Positions 33,477-42,926 of a DNA stretch of 64,000 bases are shown piece by piece. The notes below the pieces were generated by a model, which searched no databases, was not told the DNA's origin, and saw only the letters and a list, made by a program, of their open reading frames with translations. Positions within the stretch are counted from its first letter, which is position 1. Every line of letters begins with the position of its first letter. The stretch is from NCBI GenBank assembly GCA_003240625.1, contig QFMX01000009.1, positions 1 through 64,000 of the forward strand, written 5' to 3'. A program made the translations under genes and the position numbers. Source of the stretch: Sphingomonas taxi. GTDB taxonomy: Bacteria > Pseudomonadota > Alphaproteobacteria > Sphingomonadales > Sphingomonadaceae.

Positions 33477-35024
33477 GTGCAATTGTTCGAAAGCCTCGAT
33501 GCGATCCTGCTCGCCGCGCTGGTCCTGCTGGTCCTCGCGCGCAAGCTGAACGTCCCTTATCCCACCTTGCTCGCCGCAGCGGGGCTCGGCTTTGCGCTGC
33601 TGCCGTTCGCACCCAAGATCGCGGTCGAGCCGCATCTGGCGCTGGCGCTGTTCATCGCGCCGGCGCTGCTCCATGCGGCCTATCACACCAGCCCGCGGGC
33701 GTTGCGGCGCTACTGGTTCCCGCTCCTGTCGCTGGCGGTGTTCGCGGTGCTCGTGACCGCGGCGATGGTCGCGCTGGTCGGCATGACCCTCGGCGGCCTG
33801 CCGCTCGCTGCCGCCTTCGCGCTGGGAGCGATCGTCGCGCCGCCCGATGCCGCCGCCTCCGAGGCCGTGCTGGGCGAGGTCGGTATTCCCCGGCGCGGAC
33901 TGCTACTGCTCCAGGGCGAAAGCCTGCTCAACGACGCCACCGCATTGTTGCTGTTCGGGCTCGCGGTGGCGTTTGCGACGCACTCCGACACGCCGGTGAC
34001 GCCGCTCGCGCTCGCTGCCGCTGTGCCCGGCGGGATCGTCTTCGGCGCGCTGTCGGCATGGATCTATCTCCGCGTCGCACCGCTGTTCGCGGGCACGCTG
34101 GGCGCCAGCCTCGCCGATTTCGCCGTGACATTCGGGATCTGGCTTTTGGCCGAGCGGCTGCACATTTCGCCCGTGCTCGGGGTCGTCACCTTCGGCATGA
34201 TCGTGTCGCAGCGTCGCCCGATCGGCCAGCCGGCCCGCGACCGGCTTCAGAGTGCGGCGGTATGGTCGGCGGCGGTCCTCGTCCTCAACATCATCGCCTT
34301 CGCCCTCATGGGGCTGCAATCACGCGACGTGCTGGAGCGTCTGCCCGCGGCCGAGCGCTGGCCGGCGATCGGGTTCGCCGCCGCGGTGCTGGCGACCGTG
34401 CTGGTGACGCGAGTCGCGTGGGTGTTCTTCGTGCGCTTCGTGGAGGGCGTGATCGCCAGCCGCTATGCGCCGTCCTGGCTCCCCAAGCCGCCGCCATGGA
34501 ATGCGTCGTTGATCCTGTCCTGGTCCGGCATGCGGGGGCTGCTGACGCTGGCCACTGCGTTCGCGCTCCCGAGTTCGGTGCCGGGCCGTGACCTGATCGT
34601 GCTCGCCGCGTTCGGCGTGGTGATCGGTACGCTGATGCTGCAGGGGCTTACGCTCGGCCCGCTGATCCGACGGTTGAACCTCGGTGCGGATTCCGGGCTC
34701 GCGGACGAGATCGCGCCCGCGCGCAAACGCCTGATCGAAGCTGGCCTCGCCGTGCTGCCCGCGCGCGCCGGCGAAGCGGCGGACGCATTGCGCTTCCGCT
34801 ACGGCGCCGCGGGCAAGGTCACCGCCGAAGCCGACGATCCGCAGGCCACCTCCGAATTCGACGAACTCCACCTCGAGATGATCGCCTGCCAGCGCGTCGT
34901 CCTGCACCGGATGCGCGACAGCGGCGAGATCGCCGAGGACGTCTATCGTCGCTTGCAGGAGGAACTCGACTGGTCAGAGGTCGACGCACGCTCGTTCGGC
35001 GACAATATCCTCACGGCGACCTGA
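33477..35024 (+). CDS. Cation:proton antiporter, NhaP/CPA1 type
   Basis: A ~515-residue inner-membrane antiporter with 12-13 predicted helices. The transport-core motif GAIVAPPDAAASEAVL (CPA family, unwound helix) is present, with GESLLNDATALLLFG carrying the conserved ND ion-binding pair and LSWSGMRGLLTLATAFALP in the second core helix. A cytosolic ~100-residue tail follows. It exchanges Na+/K+ for H+. The start is uncertain: GTG 33477 fits best (VQLFESLDAILL), TTG 33483 is possible; neither has a clear ribosome site. Confidence 0.88.
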   Translation: MQLFESLDAILLAALVLLVLARKLNVPYPTLLAAAGLGFALLPFAPKIAVEPHLALALFIAPALLHAAYHTSPRALRRYWFPLLSLAVFAVLVTAAMVALVGMTLGGLPLAAAFALGAIVAPPDAAASEAVLGEVGIPRRGLLLLQGESLLNDATALLLFGLAVAFATHSDTPVTPLALAAAVPGGIVFGALSAWIYLRVAPLFAGTLGASLADFAVTFGIWLLAERLHISPVLGVVTFGMIVSQRRPIGQPARDRLQSAAVWSAAVLVLNIIAFALMGLQSRDVLERLPAAERWPAIGFAAAVLATVLVTRVAWVFFVRFVEGVIASRYAPSWLPKPPPWNASLILSWSGMRGLLTLATAFALPSSVPGRDLIVLAAFGVVIGTLMLQGLTLGPLIRRLNLGADSGLADEIAPARKRLIEAGLAVLPARAGEAADALRFRYGAAGKVTAEADDPQATSEFDELHLEMIACQRVVLHRMRDSGEIAEDVYRRLQEELDWSEVDARSFGDNILTAT

Positions 35025-35147
35025 TCGCCCGGGTGAGCGCGACGGAACCACGTGCCGGGAACATCGGCGCACGCTACGCTGTTTGAGAGAACCACCCACA
35101 CCCCAGAACTGCCGTAGAAAGGATCGATGCATGTCCGAGGCGAAATC

Positions 35148-36647
35148 ATGAGCAAGTCCGTGAAGCCAGCACCGCCCACGACGCTCGTGATCTTCGGGGC
35201 ATTCGGCGATCTCACCCGCCGGCTGCTGATGCCCGCGCTGATCAACATGACCCGGCTGGGTCTGGTCGGCGATGACTTCCACGTGCTCGGCGTCGGCATC
35301 GACGAAGGGAACGACCAGACGCTCCGCGATGCGCTCGGCAGCTTCAATGCGAAAGGCGGCGAGGGCTCCGGGGAGAAGGGCGAGGCCTGGGCCCGGCTCA
35401 AGGATCGCGTCGGCTACCTCCAGGGCGATTTCACCAAGGACGACGTCTACGAACAGCTCAAGACCCGCGTGACCGGCAACGTCGCGTTCTACTTCGCGGT
35501 CCCGGCCAAGTTCTTCGGCGATATCGTCGACAAGCTCGCGGAGCACGGCCTGATGGCCGAAACCCCGCACGCCTTCCGTCGGATCGCGATCGAGAAGCCG
35601 TTCGGCCACGATCTCGCCTCCGCGCGCGATCTCAATGCGCGCATTCTCGACAAGGTCTCGGAGGCACAGGTCTACCGGATCGATCATTTCCTAGGCAAGG
35701 AAACGGTGCAGAACATCATGACCGCGCGATTCGCGAACATGATGATCGAGCGGGTCTGGAATTCGGACTGCATCGCGCACGTCCAGATCACCGCCGCAGA
35801 AATCGTCGATGTCGGCACCCGCGGCAAATTCTACGATGCGACCGGCGCATTGCGCGACATGGTGCCGAACCATCTGTTCCAGCTGCTCGCGATGGTCGCG
35901 ATGGAGCCGCCCGCGAACTTCGATGCGGAGGCGATCCGCAACGAGAAGGGCAAGGTGCTGAAGGCGGTCCGCGCCTATTCGCCCGCGCAGGCAAAGCGCA
36001 ACGGCGTCCGCGGCGCCTATACGGCGGGCAAGGTGCAGGACCATGACGTCCCCGACTACACCGCCACCGCGGACGTCGCGCCGGACAGCCATACCGAGAC
36101 CTATGTCGCGCTGAAGCTGATGGTCGACACCTGGCGCTGGGCGGGAGTGCCGTTCTACCTGCGCACCGGCAAGGCGATGACCTGCCGCGACACCGAGATC
36201 GTGATCACCTTCAAGCCCGTGCCGTTCGCGTCGTTCCCGGGTGCCGCGGCGGACATGCTCCCGCCCAACCGCCTGATCATCCAGATCCAGCCGGACGAGG
36301 GGCTGAGCATGGACATCAACATCAAGCGCCCCGGCCTCGAAGTCGCGACCGCCCCGATCGCGCTCGATTTCCGCTATGCCGATGCGTTCGATATCGGCCA
36401 CCTGACCGGTTACGAGTCGCTGATCTACGACCTGTTCGCCGGCGACCAGACGCTGTTCCAGCGCGCCGATGCGATCGAGGCCGGCTGGGCCGCGGTGCAG
36501 CCGTTCCTCGATCTATGGGCGACCGACCAGAGCATTCCGGAGCCGTACGAAGCCGGCACGCTCGGCCCGGCTGCAGCGGATGCGCTGCTCGCCCATGACG
36601 GCCACGAATGGCACGAACTCGCGCCGGCGGGGCAGACCGTGCCGTAA
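35148..36647 (+). CDS. zwf: Glucose-6-phosphate 1-dehydrogenase
   Basis: A 499-residue enzyme oxidising glucose 6-phosphate to 6-phosphogluconolactone with NADP+/NAD+. It feeds the Entner-Doudoroff route that sphingomonads use for sugars. The nucleotide site is GAFGDLTRR (17-25), substrate-site RIDHFLGKE is intact, and IEKPFGHDLASA and GVPFYLRTGKAM match the family. I prefer the ATG at 35148 (GAGGCGAAATC upstream); ATG 35127 would add seven residues and also has a ribosome site. edd, pgl and glk are not adjacent. Confidence 0.95.
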   Translation: MSKSVKPAPPTTLVIFGAFGDLTRRLLMPALINMTRLGLVGDDFHVLGVGIDEGNDQTLRDALGSFNAKGGEGSGEKGEAWARLKDRVGYLQGDFTKDDVYEQLKTRVTGNVAFYFAVPAKFFGDIVDKLAEHGLMAETPHAFRRIAIEKPFGHDLASARDLNARILDKVSEAQVYRIDHFLGKETVQNIMTARFANMMIERVWNSDCIAHVQITAAEIVDVGTRGKFYDATGALRDMVPNHLFQLLAMVAMEPPANFDAEAIRNEKGKVLKAVRAYSPAQAKRNGVRGAYTAGKVQDHDVPDYTATADVAPDSHTETYVALKLMVDTWRWAGVPFYLRTGKAMTCRDTEIVITFKPVPFASFPGAAADMLPPNRLIIQIQPDEGLSMDINIKRPGLEVATAPIALDFRYADAFDIGHLTGYESLIYDLFAGDQTLFQRADAIEAGWAAVQPFLDLWATDQSIPEPYEAGTLGPAAADALLAHDGHEWHELAPAGQTVP

Positions 36648-36667
36648 ACAATTTCCCTGCGTATCAT

Positions 36668-36762
36668 CGTCATCCCCGCGGAGGCGGGGACCCATAAACT
36701 CAGACGACCGTGATCATCACGACGCTGAGCCAATATGGGTTCCCGCCTCCGCGGGAATGACT
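36668..36762. repeat. R4-related inverted repeat after zwf
   Basis: CGTCATCCCCGCGGAGGCGG ... CCGCCTCCGCGGGAATGAC. This resembles the variant at 3670-3768, with a ~45-bp middle. Confidence 0.8.
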
Positions 36763-36797
36763 CTGCGGGGATGAAAAAATGTGGCGCGGCCTTGCCC

Positions 36798-37085
36798 TCA
36801 AACCCGCTCGGTCAGCTCGATCTCGCCCTCGACCTCCATCTCGTCTTCGTCGCCCATCTCGTCCATGTCGGGCATCGTGAAGTCGGCCTTCCAGTCATAG
36901 ACTTTCTCGACCCCACCCTGCACCCAGACGCGGACCGCGCCCGAGGTGATCTCGCCGCCCATCGCGCCGACGAAATCCGCCACGAGCGAATCCGCCGCAT
37001 CCTCGTGATCCGTCGCGCCCGGGATCGTCGCCGCCGTCATCTCTTCGTCGAGTTCGATGATCTGCGCCCAATATTGCTTCGCCAT
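36798..37085 (-). CDS. Acidic small protein, unknown function
   Basis: A 95-residue soluble, strongly acidic protein. The first 60 residues look folded (QYWAQIIELDEEMTAA ... GAVRVWVQGGVEKVYDW); the end is a Glu/Asp/Met-rich tail (MPDMDEMGDEDEMEVEGE). No family is recognised. Single minus-strand gene, convergent with zwf. GGAGCGACAC precedes the ATG. Confidence 0.65.
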   Translation of the reverse strand: MAKQYWAQIIELDEEMTAATIPGATDHEDAADSLVADFVGAMGGEITSGAVRVWVQGGVEKVYDWKADFTMPDMDEMGDEDEMEVEGEIELTERV

Positions 37086-37136
37086 GTGTCGCTCCTGCGT
37101 AGATGAAAGCCGTCAGCCGGCGTATGTGACATGCCG

Positions 37137-37367
37137 TCAGCCGGCGGTGATTATCGGATGATCCTCACGCAGCCGGTCCGCCAGCCGCTCGACCGCGTCG
37201 ACCTCGCTCGCGCTGCCCGACGGCGTCACCGCCCAGTTGCAATGCGCGTGCGTCGCGAGGCTATAGACCTTCACGTCGCCGACGATCAGCCGCCACCGAC
37301 GCCGATCGCCGCTATTGTACCGGACGAGGTTGGTGACGAACAGGCTCTGGAGATCCGATGCGGTCAT
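37137..37367 (-). CDS. Small conserved-type protein, unknown function
   Basis: A 76-residue protein reading TASDLQSLFVTNLVRYNSG, DRRRWRLIVGDVKVYS and ATHAHCNWAVTPSGS. The even hydrophobic pattern and the HAHCNW core look like a real folded protein, of a kind I associate with uncharacterised sphingomonad proteins. A direct repeat GCCGTCAGCCGGCG occurs at its 3' end and again just beyond. It diverges from the SDR gene. Confidence 0.6.
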   Translation of the reverse strand: MTASDLQSLFVTNLVRYNSGDRRRWRLIVGDVKVYSLATHAHCNWAVTPSGSASEVDAVERLADRLREDHPIITAG

Positions 37368-37487
37368 CCGCGCCCCATAGCCACAACCACGCACCCGCCG
37401 CCACCGCAAACGGGACGCCGTGGACCCCTTCCAAATTTCGGCGCGTTTGGGACGTAACGGGATCATCACCAGATACGGGAATTGCAC

Positions 37488-38549
37488 ATGGCCGGAACGG
37501 CATTGGTAGTGGGTACGAGCGGGATCGTCGGCAGCGCGACCGCAGCGGCGTTGGTGAAGGCGGGCTGGGCGGTATACGGCCTCGCGCGGCGGCCGACCGA
37601 ACAGGACGGCGTACAGCCGGTCGCCGCCGACTTGCAGGATCCGACAAGCCTGGAGGCGGCCCTGACCGGCATCAGGCCCGACGCGGTTTTCATCGCAACC
37701 TGGTCGCGCCAAGACAGCGAGGCAGAGAACATCCGCGTCAACGGCGGCATGGTCCGCAACCTGCTCGGCGCGCTCAGCCCCGGCGGCAGCGTGCGCCACG
37801 TCGCGCTCGTCACCGGGCTCAAACATTATCTCGGACCGTTCGAGGCGTACGGGAAGGGCGTTCTGCCGCAGACCCCGTTCCGCGAGGAACAAGGCCGTCT
37901 CGACGTCGAGAATTTCTATTACGCGCAGGAGGACGCGGTGTTCGAGGCGGCGGAGCGCGACGGCTTTGGCTGGAGCGTTCACCGCCCGCACACGATCATC
38001 GGCAAGGCGGTCGGCAACGCGATGAACATGGGCACCACGCTCGCGGTCTATGCGACGTTGTGCCGCGAGACCGGCCGCCCGTTCCGCTTCCCTGGCTCGG
38101 CCGCGCAGTGGAACGGCCTCACCGACATGACCAGCGCCAGCCTGCTCGCCGATCACCTGTTGTGGGCCGCGACCACGCCGACCGCCCGCAACGAGGCGTT
38201 CAACGTCGTCAACGGCGACGTCTTCCGCTGGAGCTGGATGTGGGGCCGCATCGCAGACTGGTTCGGGATCGAGGCCGCCCCGTTCGACGGCACGATCCTG
38301 ACGCTCGAAGAGCAGATGAAGGACGACGCCGGCATCTGGCGCGAGATCGCCGCCCGCGAAGGCCTTGCCGAGGCCGACCTGTCCCGCCTCGCGTCTCCCT
38401 GGCACACCGACGCCGATCTCGGCCGCCCGATCGAGGTGGTGACGGACATGGGCAAGAGCCGCCGGCTCGGGTTCAAGGAGTACCAGCCCACCGACGACGC
38501 GTTCTTCGACCTGTTCGAACAACTCCGCGCCGACCGGTTGATCCCGTAA
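37488..38549 (+). CDS. PRISE-like short-chain dehydrogenase/reductase
   Basis: A 353-residue extended SDR. It has the Rossmann motif GTSGIVGS (7-14) and, instead of the classic YxxxK, the plant progesterone-5-beta-reductase/iridoid-synthase-like segment VTGLKHYLGPFEAYG, followed by NFYYAQEDAVF and WSVHRPHTIIG. The family reduces activated C=C bonds of enones with NADPH. The natural substrate is unknown. ATG 37488 is preferred; it diverges from the 76-residue protein gene. Confidence 0.88.
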   Translation: MAGTALVVGTSGIVGSATAAALVKAGWAVYGLARRPTEQDGVQPVAADLQDPTSLEAALTGIRPDAVFIATWSRQDSEAENIRVNGGMVRNLLGALSPGGSVRHVALVTGLKHYLGPFEAYGKGVLPQTPFREEQGRLDVENFYYAQEDAVFEAAERDGFGWSVHRPHTIIGKAVGNAMNMGTTLAVYATLCRETGRPFRFPGSAAQWNGLTDMTSASLLADHLLWAATTPTARNEAFNVVNGDVFRWSWMWGRIADWFGIEAAPFDGTILTLEEQMKDDAGIWREIAAREGLAEADLSRLASPWHTDADLGRPIEVVTDMGKSRRLGFKEYQPTDDAFFDLFEQLRADRLIP

Positions 38550-38564
38550 GCCTGTGGGGTCGAA

Positions 38565-38690
38565 ATCCTCCCCCCGCTAGGGGGAGGTGGCTGGCTCTTG
38601 CCAGACGGAGGGGGAGGCAAGCGCAACCGGATGTTCCGTGTCCTCCCCCTCCGTCGCCTTCGGCGCCACCTCCCCCTGGCGGGGGAGGAT
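38565..38690. repeat. Dispersed palindromic repeat R1, copy E
   Basis: A 126-bp R1 unit between the convergent SDR gene and the secreted 794-residue protein gene. Confidence 0.9.
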
Positions 38691-38704
38691 CGCGAGGTCG
38701 GACG

Positions 38705-41089
38705 CTAGCTCTTCACAGCCACCGTCGCCGTAACCCCCGGATCATCCCGCAACCGCAGGTACAGCATCCCCCCAACCGGTTTCGGCACCGCAAACGCCCC
38801 CCCGGTAAACCCCTCCGGCACCAGAGCCGCCTCCGCAAACCCCGCATTTGCCGCCACCGACTCGATCAAGAACAGATCCGTCCCCGCCAGCATGCACGTC
38901 TCCGCACAGGTCACCCCGGTAACACCCGGCACCCTCACCAGGGTCGTCAACGGCACCCAGTCGCCCGCGACTCCGTTCTGCACCAGCCGCCACTTGAGCG
39001 GCCCATGCGCCGAAACGCCAAGCGCCTTGCCCGGCTCGACCGTCGCCACTGCGATCCGATCGTCCTGCACGGTCAACCCGCGCCCCGACGAAACACTCGT
39101 GGTCATCTTGCCATCCGCCGTCGCGATCTCGACGCTATCGCCAGCGGAAAACCGCGTACCCTCGGCGCGCAGCGAAAACGTCAGCCGGGCATCCCGGGAA
39201 ATCGCCGTATCGCCCGTCAACACGACCGGAAGCCCGGGCGAGGGCGGCGCCACTACGCTCTTGGCGATCAGCGTCGCCTTTGGCCGCGCGACCGCGACGA
39301 CGAACTTCACCGACCGCTTCCGTCCATCCGTCAACGTGACGAGCGCCGTCTTCGCCTGACCCGCCGCAAACGCCGGCGCCGTATCCGCGACCAACCCCAG
39401 CCGATCCACCTTGTCGGCCCGAACGACCTCGCCCGGCTTGAACGCCACGCCGTCGACGGTCATCGACGCCACCAGATCCAGCCGCGTCCCCGCCAGCGTC
39501 CCCGCAGCATCGCCGGCATACAGCGTAAGCCCATCGATCCGCCCCGCCTCGGCGAGCGCGGTCAGCGCGATCTTGTCCGGCGCCTCGACGCCATATTGCT
39601 TCACCAGCAGCGACAGTTTCCCCGGCGCGGTCTTTGCCAGCGGCAGGGTCAGCCCGATCCGATCCCCCGTCGTCGTCCACGCGAGTGGCACCTGACCCGC
39701 ATCGCTCACCAGCGTCACCGCCTCGACGCAACTCGGCGTCGGCCCGGCCAACGCCACCGCATTGTCGCGACCCACGACCAGACTCTCGGGATCGGTATCG
39801 ACCATCCTCCACCCACCGGCGCGCGGCACCTGCAACCGAAACCGCGGCCCGTCGAACGGCGTGAAACCCCAGCGGCCATGCAACGTCGCATCGGTCACGC
39901 TGCCAAGCCCGGCGGTCCGCATGCCGACCTGATCGAGCACATACCCGCCACGCTCGGCATCCGCCTGCACGGGCAGCTCGACCACGCCACCCTGCGGCGT
40001 CGTCACGCGCAAGCTCATGTCGTGCGCGAACTTCGTCGCATAGATCAGCGGCGCGCCCTCGACCGGCAGCACCAGGTCGGGCCGGGCCGCACAGACCAGT
40101 CGGTCCGCCTCCGCCCGCCGCATCGTCGGAGTCTGCGGCGCGCCCGTCTCGATCACCGGCATCGCGACCACCATCACCGATTTCGGGCTCGCAAACGACG
40201 GTGCCGCATTCAGCAACAGCGCCAGCCGATCGTCATGCGCCCGCGCCAGTGCCGGAATGTACCGGAACTGCGTCGACTGGAAGGCGCCGAAGATCTTCGC
40301 CAGATCGCGCACCACGCCGATATATGGGCTGTAATAGCCAAGCCCGCCCTCCGGCGTCGCGCTCAACTGCAACGCCAGATCGGTCGGCGCACCGACCAGC
40401 GTATCCGCCAGCGTCGAGCTCTGCCCATCCGCCAGCACCAGCGAATCGCGGCTTTGCGTCAGGCAGGAGGCTTGCAGATCCGCCGCCAGATCGAGGCATT
40501 CCGCCTTCAGCTTGATCGCCAGACTGCGCGACAGCAACGGCGACACCGCCTCGATCCGCTCGGGCCGCGTCCGCTCCAGCGCATGGATCCCGTCGAGAAA
40601 CGCATCCAGCCGGGCGCGATCGAGCGACGCCTGGTCGAGATCCTGCACCGCGCGCACGAACGCGCCCGGCTGCTTGCGCACCGCGGACACGACGGCGTCG
40701 AACCCGCCGCTCTCCGGCACCAGGAACACGACCAGCTGCCGCGCGCCCTCCGGCACCTTCAACGCGAGCGCGTTCTTCTTCTCTTTCCACGTCTCGGCCT
40801 TGAAGAACCACGATTTCGGCGGCGGCTCGGTCGCACCCCGCAGGAATGCCGCAACCAGCAGATAGCGCGCGCCATCGTCCTTCTTGCCGGTTGGCAGATC
40901 CGCCGCGATCGACACGCGGTCGCCGGTCGCGAGCTTGGGCACCCGCGCGATCGGCAGCGTCGTCGTCCCATGCGTCACGGCGACGCGCAGGGTCGGCCCG
41001 GTCAGGTCGAACGGCGCGGGATCGGCCTGCGCAGCCACGGGCATGAGGGCGGCTGCCAGCGCGCAGAACGGAAGAAATCGAAGCATCAT
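38705..41089 (-). CDS. Large secreted protein, unknown function
   Basis: A ~794-residue protein with a signal peptide (MLRFLPFCALAAALMPVAAQA) and no later membrane helix. It looks like a series of beta-rich, Ig-like modules (for example GPTLRVAVTHGTTTLPIARV near the start, DGVAFKPGEVVRADKVDRL later). A paired-Cys loop is near the end (VTCAETCMLAGTDLF). No enzyme motif is evident. It diverges from the anchored 454-residue protein, so the two may act together at the envelope. This is inference only. Confidence 0.75.
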   Translation of the reverse strand: MMLRFLPFCALAAALMPVAAQADPAPFDLTGPTLRVAVTHGTTTLPIARVPKLATGDRVSIAADLPTGKKDDGARYLLVAAFLRGATEPPPKSWFFKAETWKEKKNALALKVPEGARQLVVFLVPESGGFDAVVSAVRKQPGAFVRAVQDLDQASLDRARLDAFLDGIHALERTRPERIEAVSPLLSRSLAIKLKAECLDLAADLQASCLTQSRDSLVLADGQSSTLADTLVGAPTDLALQLSATPEGGLGYYSPYIGVVRDLAKIFGAFQSTQFRYIPALARAHDDRLALLLNAAPSFASPKSVMVVAMPVIETGAPQTPTMRRAEADRLVCAARPDLVLPVEGAPLIYATKFAHDMSLRVTTPQGGVVELPVQADAERGGYVLDQVGMRTAGLGSVTDATLHGRWGFTPFDGPRFRLQVPRAGGWRMVDTDPESLVVGRDNAVALAGPTPSCVEAVTLVSDAGQVPLAWTTTGDRIGLTLPLAKTAPGKLSLLVKQYGVEAPDKIALTALAEAGRIDGLTLYAGDAAGTLAGTRLDLVASMTVDGVAFKPGEVVRADKVDRLGLVADTAPAFAAGQAKTALVTLTDGRKRSVKFVVAVARPKATLIAKSVVAPPSPGLPVVLTGDTAISRDARLTFSLRAEGTRFSAGDSVEIATADGKMTTSVSSGRGLTVQDDRIAVATVEPGKALGVSAHGPLKWRLVQNGVAGDWVPLTTLVRVPGVTGVTCAETCMLAGTDLFLIESVAANAGFAEAALVPEGFTGGAFAVPKPVGGMLYLRLRDDPGVTATVAVKS

Positions 41090-41168
41090 CACGGGCGATC
41101 TCGTCGTCGGAAGCATCCCCGATGGCCTGTACCGGTGTCGAGAATAGGGCAACCCCGCGGCACCTTTC

Positions 41169-41275
41169 GATCCTCCCCCCGCCAGAGGGGGGAGCTGGTC
41201 GATCCTCCCCCGCCAGGGGGAGGTGGCTGGCCCTTGCCAGACGAAGGGGGAGGCAAGCGAAACCTCGGTTCCAAG
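41169..41275. repeat. Truncated and rearranged R1 repeat, copy F
   Basis: A short arm pair at 41169-41195 (CCTCCCCCCGCCAGAGGGGG) is followed by a left arm and spacer at 41200-41275. The right arm is missing (sequence continues TCCAAGTCCGCTCCTCC). The rest of the gap to 41481 has no recognisable feature. Confidence 0.8.
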
Positions 41276-41481
41276 TCCGCTCCTCCGGTCGCTCACAGCG
41301 CGCCAAAAGCAACCGCATCGACTAACGCCACACCGCCCCCGATCCGCCACCCCCACCACAACCCCAGCCACGTCTCACCGCTACCCAGGCGCGCCTCGTC
41401 GCATCGCGGGTTGCCGTAGGGCCGTGTTCAGCCTCCCCCGCCCACAACGACGCGACGACCGCGCGCAGGGGATTTTCGACG

Positions 41482-42846
41482 ATGACGACCGACCGCGGGG
41501 CCTTGGCCGCCCTGCTCGCCACCATGACGATGCTCGCATCGGCGAGCCCGGCGCTGGCGCAGACCGAGCAGACCGCGCCCGTTCGCGGACTGGAAGGGCT
41601 GGCGAATCCCGCGCCGCAGACCAACGCGACCGTCCCGATCCCCGACGCGCCGAAGATCGTCCTGCCCACGGAGGCGCCGACGCCCCAGCGCACGCCGAAC
41701 CCGCGTCCTACGGATAAGTCTGCCACCGACAAGACCAATGCGGCAAAGACCGGCGCGACAAAGACCACCGCCGACCGTCCCGCCGCGCGCAACGAACCGG
41801 AAACGCGGTCCCGCAGCGGCACGGACGCTGCGCGGTCGTCGACCTCGGCCGGGTCTGCCCGGGTAGCCGAGCCTGCCCCGGTAGCGACACATGCATCCGA
41901 GCCAACGGTGGCCGCGCCGCCGACCGAGGCACCGGTTACCGATGCAGCCCCGCAGCCCGCGCCGCAAACCGTACCGGATGCGACGCCTGCGCCGGCCTCG
42001 CAACCGACGATAGCCGCGCCGGAGACGGGCAGGGCGATGCCGCTCTGGCTCTCGCTCGCCGTCATCGTCGTGGTGCTCGCCGCACTGTGGGTGCTCCGCC
42101 GCAAACCTCGTGGCCGTCGTCAGGATCAGATGGAGCCGGAAACCCTCGCCGAGCCAACACCGGAGCCCGCGGCACCCGAACCCGTTGCGCGTCCCGCCGC
42201 TGCCGCCGCCGCTGCCGCCGCCACCCCAGTGGAGCCAAAAGCCACGCCGGCAGCACCTGCCGTCGCAGCAATCCCCACGACCGCGATCGCCGCCCCGAAA
42301 TTCCTCGAACCCCGTGCAAAAACACCCCCGCCGCCGCCAGCGGCCCCCCGAGCCCGCGTCACCTGCGATCTCCGCCCCTTGCGCGCCGGCCTCAACCTCC
42401 TCAGCGCCACCGTCGAGTGCGAACTCGTCGTCACCAACGCCGGCACTGCGCCAGCCGAGGCGGTCCGCACCGGCGTCGCCCTCCTGACCGCGCACGCAGG
42501 CCAGGACACCGATCTCGCCCGGTTCAATGCCGGCCCGATCGGGCGCCCGGCCACGCCGCCCTTCGCGCTGGCACCCGGCGAATCGCGCACCATCCGCACC
42601 GTCGTGGCGATCGCCCGCGACGCGATCCAGACGATGACCGCCGCCAACCGCCCGATGTTCGTCCCCGTCGTCGCCACCAACATCCTCTACGCCACCGCCG
42701 GCGACGACGCGCAGACGGCGCGCGCCTGGGTCGTCGGCATCGAACGCGTCGACTCCGCCAAGCTCGCCCCGTTCTGGCTCGACGCGCCCGCGCGCATGTT
42801 CACGACCGTCGCCGCTCGCCCCCACGGTGCCGAGTTCGAACGCTAA
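41482..42846 (+). CDS. Membrane-anchored protein with C-terminal beta domain
   Basis: A 454-residue protein. A signal peptide (about 1-27) is followed by a long Pro/Ala/Thr-rich disordered segment, one membrane helix (about 187-206, PLWLSLAVIVVVLAALWVL) followed by RRKPRGRR, a second Pro/Ala-rich linker, and a C-terminal beta-sandwich-like domain (about 290-450) with LLSATVECELVVTNAGTAPAE, reminiscent of CARDB/BatD-type modules. The topology puts the C-domain in the cytoplasm if the signal is cleaved. Function unknown. Confidence 0.72.
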   Translation: MTTDRGALAALLATMTMLASASPALAQTEQTAPVRGLEGLANPAPQTNATVPIPDAPKIVLPTEAPTPQRTPNPRPTDKSATDKTNAAKTGATKTTADRPAARNEPETRSRSGTDAARSSTSAGSARVAEPAPVATHASEPTVAAPPTEAPVTDAAPQPAPQTVPDATPAPASQPTIAAPETGRAMPLWLSLAVIVVVLAALWVLRRKPRGRRQDQMEPETLAEPTPEPAAPEPVARPAAAAAAAAATPVEPKATPAAPAVAAIPTTAIAAPKFLEPRAKTPPPPPAAPRARVTCDLRPLRAGLNLLSATVECELVVTNAGTAPAEAVRTGVALLTAHAGQDTDLARFNAGPIGRPATPPFALAPGESRTIRTVVAIARDAIQTMTAANRPMFVPVVATNILYATAGDDAQTARAWVVGIERVDSAKLAPFWLDAPARMFTTVAARPHGAEFER

Positions 42847-42873
42847 GGGCACCGGACAGCAGAAACCGCACGC

Positions 42874-42914
42874 TTGACGTTTATCGATAAACGATACATA
42901 TCGTTTTTCGATAA
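42874..42914 (+). promoter_or_regulatory. Promoter and operator dyad of the DUF2975 operon
   Basis: A -35 box TTGACG (42874-42879) is followed by two inverted half-sites, TTATCGATAAACGAT (42881-42895) and ATCGTTTTTCGATAA (42900-42914), matching at 14 of 15 positions around ACAT. The dyad covers the spacer and -10 zone, the place for a repressor. The operon's own HTH protein is the natural candidate. Confidence 0.75.
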
Positions 42915-42926
42915 GCGGAGGGTGGC

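Noticed and set aside
37358..41419. A 1353-codon plus-strand open frame
   Set aside because: It is antisense to the SDR/secreted-protein region in a very GC-rich genome. It crosses a repeat, is Arg/Pro/His-rich throughout and matches no family; the real genes on the other frames are recognisable.
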